NCBI RefSeq assembly: GCF_015024225.1
Contig: NZ_JACJGM010000012.1
Coordinates: 1-64,000, forward strand
Direction of reading: 5' to 3'
DNA length: 64,000 nucleotides
DNA from: Nocardioides lijunqiniae
GTDB taxonomy: Bacteria > Actinomycetota > Actinomycetes > Propionibacteriales > Nocardioidaceae
Part shown: piece by piece, positions 16,987-28,798 of the stretch
Layout of the letters: each line of letters starts with the position of its first letter
Numbering within the stretch: the stretch's first letter is position 1
Made by a program: the position numbers and the translations under genes
The notes under the pieces: generated by a model
Databases searched by the model: none
What the model was told of the DNA's origin: nothing
The model's input: only the letters and a program-made list of their open reading frames with translations

Positions 16987-17748
16987 TCATTCCGTGCGGC
17001 CGGACTCGGTGTAGGCGGGGCCGCCGCCGAGGTTGGCGAGCGCGGCCTCGAGGCGCCGGGTGGTGAAGTCGGCGCACCGCTCGCGGGCCTCGTCGAGGGT
17101 CAGGAACTCCGCCGACCGGATCTCGCGGGCCTGCTTGACGATGACGTCGGTGATCGAGGCGTCGTGCACGCCGCCGTCGAAGACCAGGCACAGGGCGTCG
17201 TCCCAACCGCCCCACGGAGGCAGCCAGTCGGTGAGGACCAGGGGCCCGACCTCGAGGGAGAGGCCCAGCTCCTCCTCGACCTCGCGGGCGACCGCGAGCT
17301 GCGGCGACTCGCCCACCTCGACGACGCCGCCGGGCAGGTCCCAGTCCTGCTTGTAGGTCAGCTGGCACAGCAGCACCCGCTCGTCGCGGTCGCGGATCAG
17401 CATCTGGCTGATGGCGCGCTTGCGCGGCAGGAACGAGTTGAGCAGTGCCCGGAAGCCACCGGGCTCGTCCACCGAGGTGTCGGAGCCGAGCCTGGCGTAG
17501 ACGACGAGGTCGCCGTCGACCCCGCGCTGCACGCCCTCGCGCTGCATGCCGGACCAGGTGGCGACGCGCTGGCCGGCCTCGTCGTCGGTCCCGACCAGGA
17601 TCTCGACCCGGCCGTGGGAGGCCAGCGCGCCCTCGACCTCGCGCCGGACGGCGTCGAGCGAGGGCGTCGCGTCGCCCGTCGTGGGCGGGGTCCAGACGAT
17701 GCGAGCGACGCCGTCGGAGACCGTCTCGACCCTCGGCTGCTCGCTCAC
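16987..17748 (-). CDS. GNAT-like/Nudix hydrolase fusion protein
   Basis: Protein of 253 residues with two parts. Residues 110-250 are a Nudix hydrolase with a complete box (Gly141, Glu147, REVEEELGL at 155-163), able to hydrolyse nucleoside-diphosphate-linked substrates. Residues 1-90 look like the C-terminal half of a GNAT acetyltransferase (SGMQREGVQRG...DLVVYARL), without an obvious full acetyl-CoA loop. It starts 10 bases after the end of glgB and is likely co-transcribed with the glucan operon. A sugar nucleotide substrate is attractive but only inferred from context. Confidence 0.85.
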   Translation of the reverse strand: MSEQPRVETVSDGVARIVWTPPTTGDATPSLDAVRREVEGALASHGRVEILVGTDDEAGQRVATWSGMQREGVQRGVDGDLVVYARLGSDTSVDEPGGFRALLNSFLPRKRAISQMLIRDRDERVLLCQLTYKQDWDLPGGVVEVGESPQLAVAREVEEELGLSLEVGPLVLTDWLPPWGGWDDALCLVFDGGVHDASITDVIVKQAREIRSAEFLTLDEARERCADFTTRRLEAALANLGGGPAYTESGRTE

Positions 17749-17758
17749 GCCCTCAACC

Positions 17759-19987
17759 CTAGGAGACCGCGCGAGGGGACTCCTTCACCGGCTCCGTCGC
17801 GGGCACGTGGCGGAACCACACGGTCGCCAGCGGCGGCACCACGATGTCGGCGTGCGCCGGCTGCCCGTCGTGCTCGCCCTCGACGGCCGTGATCTGGCCG
17901 AGGTTGCCCACACCGGAGCCGAGGTAGATCTCGGCGTCGGTGTTGAGCACCTCCTCCCAGGCGCCGGTGGCCGGCAGCCCGAGGCGAAAGCCCTCGTGCG
18001 GCTGGTCGCGGAAGTTGGAGACGCAGACCAGGTCCGGTCCGTCGCCGCGACGCACGAACGTGTAGGTGCTGCGGCCGGCGTCGTTGGCGTCGACCCATTG
18101 GAAGCCCGACGGGTCGCCGTCGCGCGACCACATCGCGGGGGAGTCGACGTAGGTGCGGTTGAGGTCGCGCACGAGGTCGTGGACGCCGCGGTGCTCGGGG
18201 TGCTCCAGCAGCCACCAGTCGAGCTCGCGGGCCTCGGCCCACTCCGACTCCTGGCCCAGCTCGCAGCCCATGAACAGCAGCTGCTTGCCGGGGTGGGCCC
18301 ACATGTAGGCGAGGTAGGCGCGCAGGTTGGCCAGCTGCTGCCACCGGTCGCCGGGCATCTTGCGCAGCAGCGAGCCCTTGCCGTGCACGACCTCGTCGTG
18401 CGAGATCGGCAGGACGTAGTTCTCCGCCCAGGCGTAGGTGAGCGCGAACGTCATCTCGTGGTGGTGGTAGGGCCGGTGGACCGGCTCACGCGCGAGGTAG
18501 CCGAGCGAGTCGTGCATCCAGCCCATGTTCCACTTCAGGCCGAAGCCGAGGCCGCCCTCGCTGGTCGGCCCGGTGACGCCAGGCCAGGAGGTGGACTCCT
18601 CGGCGATGGTGACGATGCCCGGCACCCGCTTGTAGACGGTGGCGTTCATCTCCTGGAGGAACTGCACGGCCTCGAGGTTCTCGCGCCCGCCGTACTTGTT
18701 GGGCGACCACTCGCCCTCCTCGCGCGCGTAGTCGAGGTAGAGCATCGAGGCGACGCCGTCGACGCGCAGGCCGTCGGCGTGGAACTCCTCCAGCCAGTAG
18801 AGCGCGTTGGCGTAGAGGAAGTTGCGCACCTCGGGGCGGCCGAAGTTGAAGATGTGGGAGCCCCACTCCTTGTGCCAGCCGCGCTGCGGGTTGGGGTCCT
18901 CGTAGAGGGGCGTCCCGTCGAAGCTGGCCAGCGCCCAGGGGTCGGTGGCGAAGTGGCCCGGCACCCAGTCGAGGATGACGCCGATGCCGGCCTGGTGCAG
19001 CCGGTCGACGAGACGGCGGAAGCCGTCGGGGTCGCCGTAGCGGGAGTCCGGGGCGAAGTAGGACGTGACGTGGTAGCCCCACGAGCCGCCGAACGGGTGC
19101 TGCATCACCGGCATCAGCTCGACGTGGGTGAATCCCAGCTCGGAGAGGTAGGGGACCAGGTCGTCGGCGAGCTCGTCGTAGCTCCAGAAGCCGCCGCCGG
19201 GGTGCCGCTTCCACGACCCCAGGTGCAGCTCGTAGGTCGACATCGCCTCGGTGACCGGCTGCCGCTCGGCACGGGCGGCCATCCACTCGTCGTCGCCCCA
19301 CACGTGGGTGGATTCGGTGACCCGGGAGGCGGTGGCGGGGGCGACCTCGGCGTGGAACGCCATCGGGTCGGCCTTCTCACGCCACTCGCCGTCGGCGCCG
19401 CGGATGGCGTACTTGTACGACGTGCCGGCACCGAGGCCGGGCACGAAGAGCTCCCAGACGCCGGAGCTGCCGAGCTGGCGCATCGGGTGCTCGCGCCCGT
19501 CCCAGCTGTTGAACTCGCCCTTGAGGCGCACCGAGCGGGCCGAGGGGGCCCAGACCGCGAACGACGTGCCGCTGACGGTGCCGCCGGCGGCCGCGTAGTG
19601 GTGCACGCGGGCGCCGAGGACGTTCCACAGCTGCTCGTGGCGACCCTCGTTGATGAGGTGCAGGTCGACCTGGCCGAGCGTCGGAAGGAAGCGGTAGGGG
19701 TCGTCGAGCTCGACCGAACCGTCGTCGTAGGACACCGCCAGGCGGTAGTCGGGGACGTCGGTGACGCCGGGCAGCACGCCGACCCAGACGCCCTCGTGCT
19801 CGTGCTCGAGCGGGGTCTCGGTGCCGCCGTGGCGGACCACCACGGCCGAGGCCAGGGGCTTGAGGACGCGCACGGTGACGGCGCCCTCGTGCACGTGGGG
19901 GCCCAGGACGGCGTGGGGGTGGCCGTGCTCGCCGTGGATGATCTGGTCGAGCTCGGACGTGGGGACGGGTGCGATGGTGCCGGTCAT
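17759..19987 (-). CDS. glgB: 1,4-alpha-glucan branching enzyme
   Basis: Branching enzyme of 742 residues (GH13). It cuts alpha-1,4 chains and rejoins them by alpha-1,6 bonds. The N-terminal half carries an extra N1 domain and CBM48 (FAVWAPSARSVRLKGEFNSW). The catalytic barrel shows the nucleophile Asp in LRVDGVASMLYLDY, the acid Glu in IAEESTSWPG and the Asp in ISHDEVVHGK. The start is ATG 19987, overlapping the stop of the maltokinase gene by four bases (ATGA). It is the branching step of the GlgE pathway and acts on the linear glucan made by GlgE. Confidence 0.97.
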   Translation of the reverse strand: MTGTIAPVPTSELDQIIHGEHGHPHAVLGPHVHEGAVTVRVLKPLASAVVVRHGGTETPLEHEHEGVWVGVLPGVTDVPDYRLAVSYDDGSVELDDPYRFLPTLGQVDLHLINEGRHEQLWNVLGARVHHYAAAGGTVSGTSFAVWAPSARSVRLKGEFNSWDGREHPMRQLGSSGVWELFVPGLGAGTSYKYAIRGADGEWREKADPMAFHAEVAPATASRVTESTHVWGDDEWMAARAERQPVTEAMSTYELHLGSWKRHPGGGFWSYDELADDLVPYLSELGFTHVELMPVMQHPFGGSWGYHVTSYFAPDSRYGDPDGFRRLVDRLHQAGIGVILDWVPGHFATDPWALASFDGTPLYEDPNPQRGWHKEWGSHIFNFGRPEVRNFLYANALYWLEEFHADGLRVDGVASMLYLDYAREEGEWSPNKYGGRENLEAVQFLQEMNATVYKRVPGIVTIAEESTSWPGVTGPTSEGGLGFGLKWNMGWMHDSLGYLAREPVHRPYHHHEMTFALTYAWAENYVLPISHDEVVHGKGSLLRKMPGDRWQQLANLRAYLAYMWAHPGKQLLFMGCELGQESEWAEARELDWWLLEHPEHRGVHDLVRDLNRTYVDSPAMWSRDGDPSGFQWVDANDAGRSTYTFVRRGDGPDLVCVSNFRDQPHEGFRLGLPATGAWEEVLNTDAEIYLGSGVGNLGQITAVEGEHDGQPAHADIVVPPLATVWFRHVPATEPVKESPRAVS

Positions 19988-21407
19988 GCGGCTCCGATCC
20001 TGGCCACGGCCTGGAGCGGGATGTCCACCCAGGTCGGACGGTTGCGGGTCTCGTAGACGGTCTCGTAGACGGCCTTGTCGGCGACGTAGGCGTCGAGCAG
20101 GGTGTGCTGGGTGTCGCTCATCTGGCCGCCGGTGTAGGCGTTGAGGAAGTGGTTGCGGGCGCGGTGGGCCCACTCCTGCGCGCGCTGGGTGCGCTGCGCG
20201 GCCTCCTCGGGATCGTGCTCCTCGTCGCGCTCGCGGTCGGCCACGTGGGGCACGTAGTCGAACGAGCGCAGCATCCCGGCGACGTCGCGCCAGGGGGAGT
20301 CGGGCAGCATCCGCTCGGCGAGCGGCTTGGCCGGCTCGCCCTCGAAGTCGACGACCTTCCAGCCCTTGCTGGTGCGCAGGGTCTGGCCGAGGTGCAGGTC
20401 GCCGTGGATGCGGTGGACCTCGATCCGGCCGAGCTGCGCGACGCGGTCGTGCAGGGCGGACAGCGCCTGGTGGTGCTCGGCCAGCCCGGGTACGACGGAC
20501 TCGGCGGCGGAGAGCCGCGCGCGCATCTGGTCGGCCAGGTCGCCGGTCTCGATGCTGGACGAGCCGAACGACTCGCGCAGCGTCTCGTGCAGCTCGCGCA
20601 GCGCCTCGCCGAGCCGGGTCGCCTCACCGGCGAAGTCGCCGCCGGACTCGCGGGCGTGCAGCTCGGGGTCGGCGAACAGCGAGCGGACGCTGCCCAGCGC
20701 GAGGTCCCAGCCGTCGGTGGCCGTGCGCAGGAATTGCTGAAGCATGGCCAGCTGGATCACCGCGTCGGAGTCGGCGTCGAGCACGTCGAGCCAGCCGTAG
20801 AGGGCCGCGACGTGGTCGGAGCCGGCCCGCGTCAGCACGTCGTGGACGGCGACGTCGGGGTTGACCCCCGGGGTCACCTTGCGGAACACCTTCATCAGGG
20901 CGTCCTCGCCGAAGCTCACCGAGGAGTTGGACTGCTCACCGGTGAACAGCATCGACGGGGCCTCGGCGTCGAGGTCGTAGCCGGGAAGCCGGTGGAAGGT
21001 GAGCATGGTCTCCGGGTCGACGGTGTTGCCGTGCTCCTCGGAGGCGGCGGCGTCGAACGAGCGCAGCCAGCACGCCATGGCCTCGCGGTCGTGGAGGGCG
21101 TCGTAGGCGTGCACCCAGCCGTGCTCGGGGTGCTCCCACCACCCGACGAAGGCGTGGTCGAGCCGCTGCTGCGGGTGCTCGTAGAACGCCAGCGGCACCT
21201 GGTAGAGCTCGACGGCGTCCACGGCCGTCTCCTCCACGTCGGAGTAGCTGACCTGCACGAGGTGGATGACCACGTGCGGGCTGCCCTCGACGCGCCCGGG
21301 CACCTCGCCGACCAGGCGGACCCCGGTGACGGTGAAGGGGCGTCCCTTGCCGGCGAACCAGCGCGTGCGCACGAGGTAGTCGGTGAAGACCACCGGATCG
21401 AGATGGG

Positions 21408-21411
<4 letters not shown>
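19984..21411 (-). CDS. mak: Maltokinase
   Basis: Kinase of 475 residues that phosphorylates maltose to maltose-1-phosphate with ATP. The N-terminal cap [14 protein letters not shown] is characteristic of maltokinases. The aminoglycoside-phosphotransferase-like core shows HGDLHLGQ (catalytic loop) and DFEGEP (metal-binding Asp). It is placed between treS and glgB, overlapping both by four bases, which supports coupled translation. In Streptomyces it is called pep2. It links TreS (trehalose to maltose) to GlgE. Confidence 0.96.
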
Positions 21412-23170
<1,759 letters not shown>

Positions 23171-23174
<4 letters not shown>

Positions 23175-25165
23175 AGGCCCCTCCTGAGGGTGAGGACGTG
23201 GGCGGGCTCGTGGCCCGGGTCGAGGCGCACGTAGTTGTGCTGCCCCCAGTTCCAGTCCTCGCCGGTGATCTCGTCGTGGACCGTGAAGCCGTCGTGCCAG
23301 TCGAGGCCGAGGGCGGGCAGGTCGAGGTGGACCATCGACTCGCGGGTCGCGTGCGGGTCGAGGTTGACCACCACGATCACCGTGTCGCCCGGGTCGCCGC
23401 TCTCGGGGTCGTAGGCGACCTTGGAGAAGACCAGGATGTTCTCGTCGTCGCTGCTGTGGATGGTGATGTTGCGCAGCAGCTGGAGCGCCGGGTGCCGGCG
23501 CCGGATCTCGTTGAGCCGCGTGAGGTACGGCGCGAGGGTGCGGCCCTCGGCCGCGGCGCCGTCCCAGTCGCGGATCCGGATCTGGAACTTCTCCGAGTCG
23601 AGGTACTCCTCGCTGCCCGGCTTGACCGCCACGTGCTCGAAGAGCTCGTAGCCCGCGTAGACGCCCCAGCTGGGCGAGCTCGTCGCCGCGATCGCCGCGC
23701 GCACCTTGAACGCGGCCGGACCGCCGTACTGGAGGTAGGAGTGGAGGATGTCGGGGGTGTTGACGAAGAAGTTCGGCCGCATCAGGTGGTCGGACTCGCT
23801 CGACAGCTCGGTGAGGTACTCCTCGAGCTCCCAGCGGGCGGTGCGCCACGTGTAGTAGGTGTAGGACTGGTGGAAGCCCACCGAGCCGAGGCCGTGCATC
23901 ATCGCCGGGCGCGTGAACGCCTCCGACAGGAACAGCACGTCCGGGTCGGTGCGACGCACCTCGCCGAGCAGCCACTCCCAGAACGGCAGCGGCTTGGTGT
24001 GCGGGTTGTCGACGCGGAAGATCCGCACGCCGTGCGAGATCCACAGCCGCACGACGCGCAGCACCTCGCGGCAGATGCCGGTCGGGTCGTTGTCGAAGTT
24101 GATCGGGTAGATGTCCTGGTACTTCTTCGGGGGGTTCTCCGCGAAGGCGATCGACCCGTCGGCGCGCGTGGTGAAGAACTGCGGGTGCGTGGTGACCCAC
24201 GGGTGGTCCGGCGCGGCCTGCAGGGCCAGGTCGAGCGCGACCTCGAGTCCGAGCTCGCCGGCGCGCGCCACGAAGGCGTCGAAGTCCGCGAAGGTGCCGA
24301 GCTCGGGGTGGATCGCGTCGTGGCCGCCGTCCTTGGACCCGATCGCCCACGGGGAGCCGGTGTCGTCGGGGCCGGGCGTCAGCGTGTTGTTGGGGCCCTT
24401 GCGGTTGACCTCACCGATCGGGTGGATCGGCGGCAGGTAGATGACGTCGAAGCCCATGTCCGCGACCGCGTCCAGGCGCTTCGTCGCGGTGCGGAAGCTG
24501 CCGCTGGTGACCGCGCCGGTGGCCTCGTCGCGGGTGGCGCCCTCGGAGCGCGGGAAGAACTCGTACCAGCTGCCGTAGAGCGCGCGGGTGCGGTCGGCGT
24601 ACGCCGGGTAGGGACCCTCGACGGTGAGCAGGTCGCGCAGCGGGTGGGCGTGGAGCACCGCCCACAGGTCCTCCGACATGAGCTGGGCCAGACGTGCCTC
24701 GACGGGGCGGTCGGTGTCGGTGGCCGCCTTGATCGCGCCCTTCAGCGCCGCGTGCTCGTCCTTGGCCTTCTTGGGCAGGCCGGCCTTGACCCGCTCCAGG
24801 AGCAGGCGGCCCTCGAGGAACATCAGCTCCACGTCGACGCCGGCGGGGATCTTGATCCCGGCGTCGTGCTCCCAGGTCGCCAGAGGGTCCGACCAGGCCT
24901 GCACCTCGAAGGTCCAGGCGCCCTCGGTGTCCGGGGTGACCCAGGCGCGGTAGACGTCGGGCTCCTCGCCGTGGGGCGTCATCCGCCGCGGCTCGCGGCG
25001 ACCGCCCTTCGGGTCGATGAGCACCACCTCGGCGCCGAGCTGGTCGTGCCCCTCCCGGAAGACGGTCGCGGTCACCGGGAAGGGCTCACCTGCCGTCGCC
25101 TTCGCGGGTCGCCTGCCGAGGTCCACGACAGGCATGACGTCCATGATCGGTATGCGTCCAGCCAT
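23171..25165 (-). CDS. glgE: Alpha-1,4-glucan:maltose-1-phosphate maltosyltransferase
   Basis: Maltosyltransferase of 664 residues. It adds maltosyl units from maltose-1-phosphate to alpha-1,4-glucan. The N-terminal domain begins [17 protein letters not shown]; the GH13_3 catalytic part has [17 protein letters not shown] with the nucleophile Asp and FLSEAFTRP with the acid/base Glu. The start is ATG 25165; the further upstream codons in frame are not family-like. It heads the operon glgE-treS-mak-glgB-Nudix and is divergent from glgP with 170 bases between. Confidence 0.97.
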
Positions 25166-25322
25166 ACGACCCACCCTTGCCGGTCGCCAGCCCCCGTGCA
25201 AACCGGAGTCCTGTCCATCCCCCGTGAGGGTGAAGCGCCGAGAGCCGGGAGTGCCCGGCGGTCCGGCGGCGGTCTCCCGGCACGGGTTCCGCGATTCATT
25301 GGATCGTTCCAGAGATCGGCGG

Positions 25323-25328
25323 TAGCGT
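25323..25328 (+). promoter_or_regulatory. -10 box for leaderless glgP transcript
   Basis: TAGCGT lies seven bases before the GTG start of glgP, a spacing that puts the transcription start at the first base of the codon. No clear ribosome site is seen. The same arrangement occurs before several other genes in the window. Confidence 0.5.
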
Positions 25329-25335
25329 CCTCCGG

Positions 25336-27942
25336 GTGCGCGCCATCCGACGATTCACGGTCCGTCCCGTCCTTCCTCCCGCCCTCGAGGCGCTGGGGGT
25401 GCTCGCCCTCAACCTGAGGTGGTCGTGGCACCCCGAGACGCAGGACGTCTTCGAGGAGGTGGACCCCGAGCTGTGGGAGTCCACCGGTCACGACCCGGTC
25501 GGCCTGCTGGGCGCGGTGGGCCGCACCCGCCTCGAGGAGCTCGCCGCCGACCAGGGCTTCCTGGAGCGGCTCAAGGTCGCCGCCGACGACCTCGACTCCT
25601 ACCTCACCGGTGAGCGCTGGTACCAGCGCGTCGCCGCCCGCGACGGCGCCGACGGCACGTCTCACGAGCGCGGTCCCGCCGCGATCGGCTACTTCTCGCC
25701 GGAGTTCGGCATCACCGCCGTGCTGCCCCAGTACTCCGGCGGGCTCGGCATCCTCGCCGGCGACCACCTCAAGGCCGCCAGCGACCTCGGCGTACCGATC
25801 GTGGGCGTCGGCCTGCTCTACCGCCACGGCTACTTCGAGCAGTCGCTCTCGCGCGAGGGCTGGCAGCAGGAGACCTACCCGCTGCTCGACCCCGACGGCC
25901 TGCCGATCTCGCTGCTGCGCGAGCCCGACGGCAGCCGGGCCACGATCTCGATCGCGATGCCGGGCGGACCCGACCTCGTCGCGCGGATCTGGGTGGCCAG
26001 CGTCGGCCGCGTCCCGCTGCTGATGCTCGACACCGACGTCGAGGGCAACCCCGAGCACTACGTCGACGTCACCGACCGCCTCTACGGCGGCAACAGCGAG
26101 CACCGTCTCCGCCAGGAGATGCTGCTCGGCGTGGGTGGCGTCCGCGCGCTGCGCGCCTACTCCCGCATCACCGGGCACCCCGTGCCCGAGGTGTTCCACA
26201 CCAACGAGGGCCACGCCGGCTTCCTCGGCATCGAGCGGATCCGCGAGCTCACGGTCGCCGAGTCCGGCCCGCGCCTGGACTTCGCCACGGCGCTCGAGGT
26301 CAGCCGGGCCTCGACCGTCTTCACGACCCACACGCCCGTGCCCGCCGGCATCGACCGCTTCCCGCGCACGCTGGTGGAGCAGTACTTCGGCGAGAGCGGT
26401 GCCACCCCCGGCGTCCCGATCGAGAAGGTGCTGGCGCTCGGCACGGAGGACTACGCCGGCGGCGACACGTCGGTGTTCAACATGGCGGTCATGGGCTTCC
26501 GGCTGGCGCAGCGCGCCAACGGCGTCTCCCTCCTGCACGGCGAGGTCAGCCGCGGCATGTTCAACGGGCTGTGGCCGGCCTTCGACGAGGCCGAGGTCCC
26601 GATCGGCTCGATCACCAACGGCGTGCACGCCCCGACGTGGGTGGCGCGCGAGGTCATCGCGCTCGCCGAGTCGCAGGGTGCGGACGCCGAGTCCGACGAC
26701 ACCGAGGTGTTCTGGAGCGCGGTCGACAGGGTGCCCTCCGCCGAGGTGTGGTCGACCAAGCGCCGGCTGCGCGAGCGGCTCGTCGCCGACGCCCGCAAGC
26801 GGCTGCGTCGCTCGTGGGAGAAGCGCGGGTCGGCGAAGGCCGAGCTGGCGTGGATCGACGGCGCGCTCGACCCCGACGTCCTGACGATCGGCTTCGCGCG
26901 ACGCGTGCCGTCGTACAAGCGGCTCACGCTGATGCTGCGCGACCCCGCCCGCCTCAAGCGGCTGCTGCTCGACCCCGAGCGCCCGATCCAGCTGATCATC
27001 GCCGGGAAGTCGCACCCGGCCGACGACGGCGGCAAGAAGCTGATCCAGGAGATGGTGCGCTTCGCCGACGACCCGGAGGTGCGCCACCGGATCGTCTTCC
27101 TGCCCAACTACGACATCGCGATGGCGCAGCCGCTGTACCCCGGCTGCGACGTGTGGCTCAACAACCCCCTGCGCCCCTACGAGGCCTGCGGCACCTCCGG
27201 CATGAAGGCCGCGCTCAACGGCGGTCTCAACCTGTCGATCCTCGACGGCTGGTGGGACGAGTGGTACGACGGCGAGAACGGCTGGGCGATCCCCTCGGCC
27301 GACGGACTCGACGACCCCGACCGACGCGACGACCTGGAGGCGACCGCCCTCTACGAGCTCCTCGAGAACGAGGTGGCCCCGCGCTTCTACGACGTCGACG
27401 CCGACGGCGTCCCGACCCGCTGGGTCGAGATGCTCCGCCACACGCTGAAGTCGCTCGGCCCCAAGGTGCTCGCCACCCGGATGGTGCGCGACTACACCAA
27501 GCAGCTCTACACCCCGGCCGCCACCAACGCGCGCCTGCTCAACTCCGACTACGAGGGCGCCCGCGGCCTCGCGGCGTGGAAGCAGCGCGTCAAGGCCGGC
27601 TGGTCCGACGTACGTGTCGAGCACGTGGAGAGCAGCGGCGTCGGCGACGCCCCGGAGGTCGGCGCCCACCTGGACGTGCGGGCCTTCGTCTCCCTGGGCG
27701 AGCTGGCCCCGGACGACGTCGCGGTCCAGCTGGTCCACGGCAAGACCGACGCCGACGACCAGCTCACCGACACCGTCATCGAGCCGCTGACCGTCGGCGA
27801 GACCTACGACGGCGGCCGCTACCGCTTCGACGGCGACGTCACCCTCGACCACAGCGGCTCGTTCGGCTACACCGTCCGCGTCATCCCCCGCAACGACCTC
27901 CTGGCCTCCGACGCCGAGCTCGGCGTCGTCACCATGGCCTGA
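25336..27942 (+). CDS. glgP: Alpha-glucan phosphorylase
   Basis: Phosphorylase of 868 residues that releases glucose-1-phosphate from alpha-1,4-glucan ends. The N-terminal ~100 residues match the DUF3417 domain of the actinobacterial type. The GT35 catalytic part shows GYFSPEFGI, QYSGGLGILAGDH, HTNEGHAGF and EACGTSGMKAALNGG, whose Lys is the expected pyridoxal-phosphate site. It starts at GTG 25336. It lies opposite the glgE operon and is likely the degradative or chain-trimming partner of that pathway. Confidence 0.95.
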   Translation: MRAIRRFTVRPVLPPALEALGVLALNLRWSWHPETQDVFEEVDPELWESTGHDPVGLLGAVGRTRLEELAADQGFLERLKVAADDLDSYLTGERWYQRVAARDGADGTSHERGPAAIGYFSPEFGITAVLPQYSGGLGILAGDHLKAASDLGVPIVGVGLLYRHGYFEQSLSREGWQQETYPLLDPDGLPISLLREPDGSRATISIAMPGGPDLVARIWVASVGRVPLLMLDTDVEGNPEHYVDVTDRLYGGNSEHRLRQEMLLGVGGVRALRAYSRITGHPVPEVFHTNEGHAGFLGIERIRELTVAESGPRLDFATALEVSRASTVFTTHTPVPAGIDRFPRTLVEQYFGESGATPGVPIEKVLALGTEDYAGGDTSVFNMAVMGFRLAQRANGVSLLHGEVSRGMFNGLWPAFDEAEVPIGSITNGVHAPTWVAREVIALAESQGADAESDDTEVFWSAVDRVPSAEVWSTKRRLRERLVADARKRLRRSWEKRGSAKAELAWIDGALDPDVLTIGFARRVPSYKRLTLMLRDPARLKRLLLDPERPIQLIIAGKSHPADDGGKKLIQEMVRFADDPEVRHRIVFLPNYDIAMAQPLYPGCDVWLNNPLRPYEACGTSGMKAALNGGLNLSILDGWWDEWYDGENGWAIPSADGLDDPDRRDDLEATALYELLENEVAPRFYDVDADGVPTRWVEMLRHTLKSLGPKVLATRMVRDYTKQLYTPAATNARLLNSDYEGARGLAAWKQRVKAGWSDVRVEHVESSGVGDAPEVGAHLDVRAFVSLGELAPDDVAVQLVHGKTDADDQLTDTVIEPLTVGETYDGGRYRFDGDVTLDHSGSFGYTVRVIPRNDLLASDAELGVVTMA

Positions 27943-27973
27943 CGCCTGCCCCGGTCGCTCGAAACCACCCACC

Positions 27974-28371
27974 GGTGGTCGAGGTGCGAGCGCCAGCGAG
28001 CCTCGAAATCACGTCTCCGGTGGTCGAGCAGTGAGGAGCGCCAGCGACGAGCGCCCGTCGAGACCCGGTGAGCCGAACGCCGAGCTGACCCCACTGTGGT
28101 TGAGGTGCGAGCGCCAGCGAGCCTCGAAACCACACCGCTGGTGGTCGAGCAGTGAGGAGCGCCAGCGACGAGCGTCCGTCGAGACCCGGCGAGTCGACCG
28201 CCGACCGACCCCACGGTGGTTGAGGTGCGAGCGCAGCGAGCCCCGAAACCACGTCTCCGGTGGTCGAGCAGTGAGGAGCGTCAGCGACGAGCGTCCGTCG
28301 AGACCCCGTGAGCCGACCGCCGAGCTGAACCACGGTGGTTGAGGTGCGAGCGCAGCGAGCCTCGAAACCAC
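27974..28371 (+). repeat. Tandem A/B hairpin-repeat array, repeat island 2
   Basis: Seven units alternate: type A at 27974-28012, 28096-28133, 28215-28252 and 28334-28371; type B at 28019-28065, 28140-28186 and 28259-28305. The A-B pair repeats with a period of about 119-121 bases. A units run GGTGGTTGAGG to CCTCGAAACCAC; B units run GGTGGTCGAGCAG to CGTCGAGACC. The array begins about 30 bases after the glgP stop. No spacer variety or Cas genes exist, so this is not CRISPR. Confidence 0.9.
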
Positions 28372-28738
28372 AGTGTCTGCGTGGCTGATGTGGCCCGCGC
28401 GCGTAGCAGCCCGGGTCTCGGCGTCAAGGATCGCCTTCGGCGCCCGCTGCGCGGCGCCTTCGGCGCCCGCTGCGCGGCGCCTTCGGCGTCCTTGACTCCG
28501 AGCCTCTCCCGGGCTGCTGGGGCGGCGCACGGGCGGCGGCGGCTTCGCCGCGCCGCCCGCAAACAGCGCGGGCCCGCCTATCGGGCACCTATGTCGGAAG
28601 TTCGAGCCCCAGGCCGGCCTCGCCACGCTTGGCCGGGCCGGCGGGGTGACCAACTGCCGACGCAGAGTGTCGGTTGTCGCACCGCCAGTCACACCAGCCT
28701 CACGCCAGTCCGGCCCCGAGGAGACAGCCAGAGGTGCG
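28372..28738 (+). repeat. Large inverted-repeat element, copy 2 (internally shortened)
   Basis: It matches the elements at 8031 and 34311: the same left arm, the CCCGGGTCTCGGCGTCAAGGA segment with its inverted partner near 28490-28515, a GC-rich hairpin at 28525-28560 and a GTCGGAAGTT / AACTGCCGAC pair. A GGCGCCTTCG-type motif is repeated three times near 28437-28490, an expansion not seen in the other copies. Most of the right half is missing; only its last bases (CCAGTCCGGCCCCGAGGAGA) remain. Confidence 0.8.
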
Positions 28739-28740
28739 GG

Positions 28741-28787
28741 GGTCTCGACGGCCGCTCGTCGCTGGCGCTCCTCGCTGCTCGACCACC
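28741..28787 (-). repeat. Inverted type B repeat unit
   Basis: One type B unit in reverse orientation closes repeat island 2, reading GGTCTCGACGGCCGCTCG and on to GCTCGACCACC. It ends 11 bases from the glgX stop codon. Its orientation is opposite to the B units left of the large element. Confidence 0.85.
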
Positions 28788-28798
28788 GGAGGCTCCGG

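Noticed and set aside
23175..24350. N-terminal extension of treS fused to glgE antiphase sequence
   Set aside because: The upstream frame is glgE in another phase; the GTG at 23174 overlaps the glgE stop in the same four-base manner as the other genes of the operon.
27974..28371. CRISPR array
   Set aside because: Repeats are palindromic with two alternating types, the intervening sequence is itself repeated, and no Cas gene is present.
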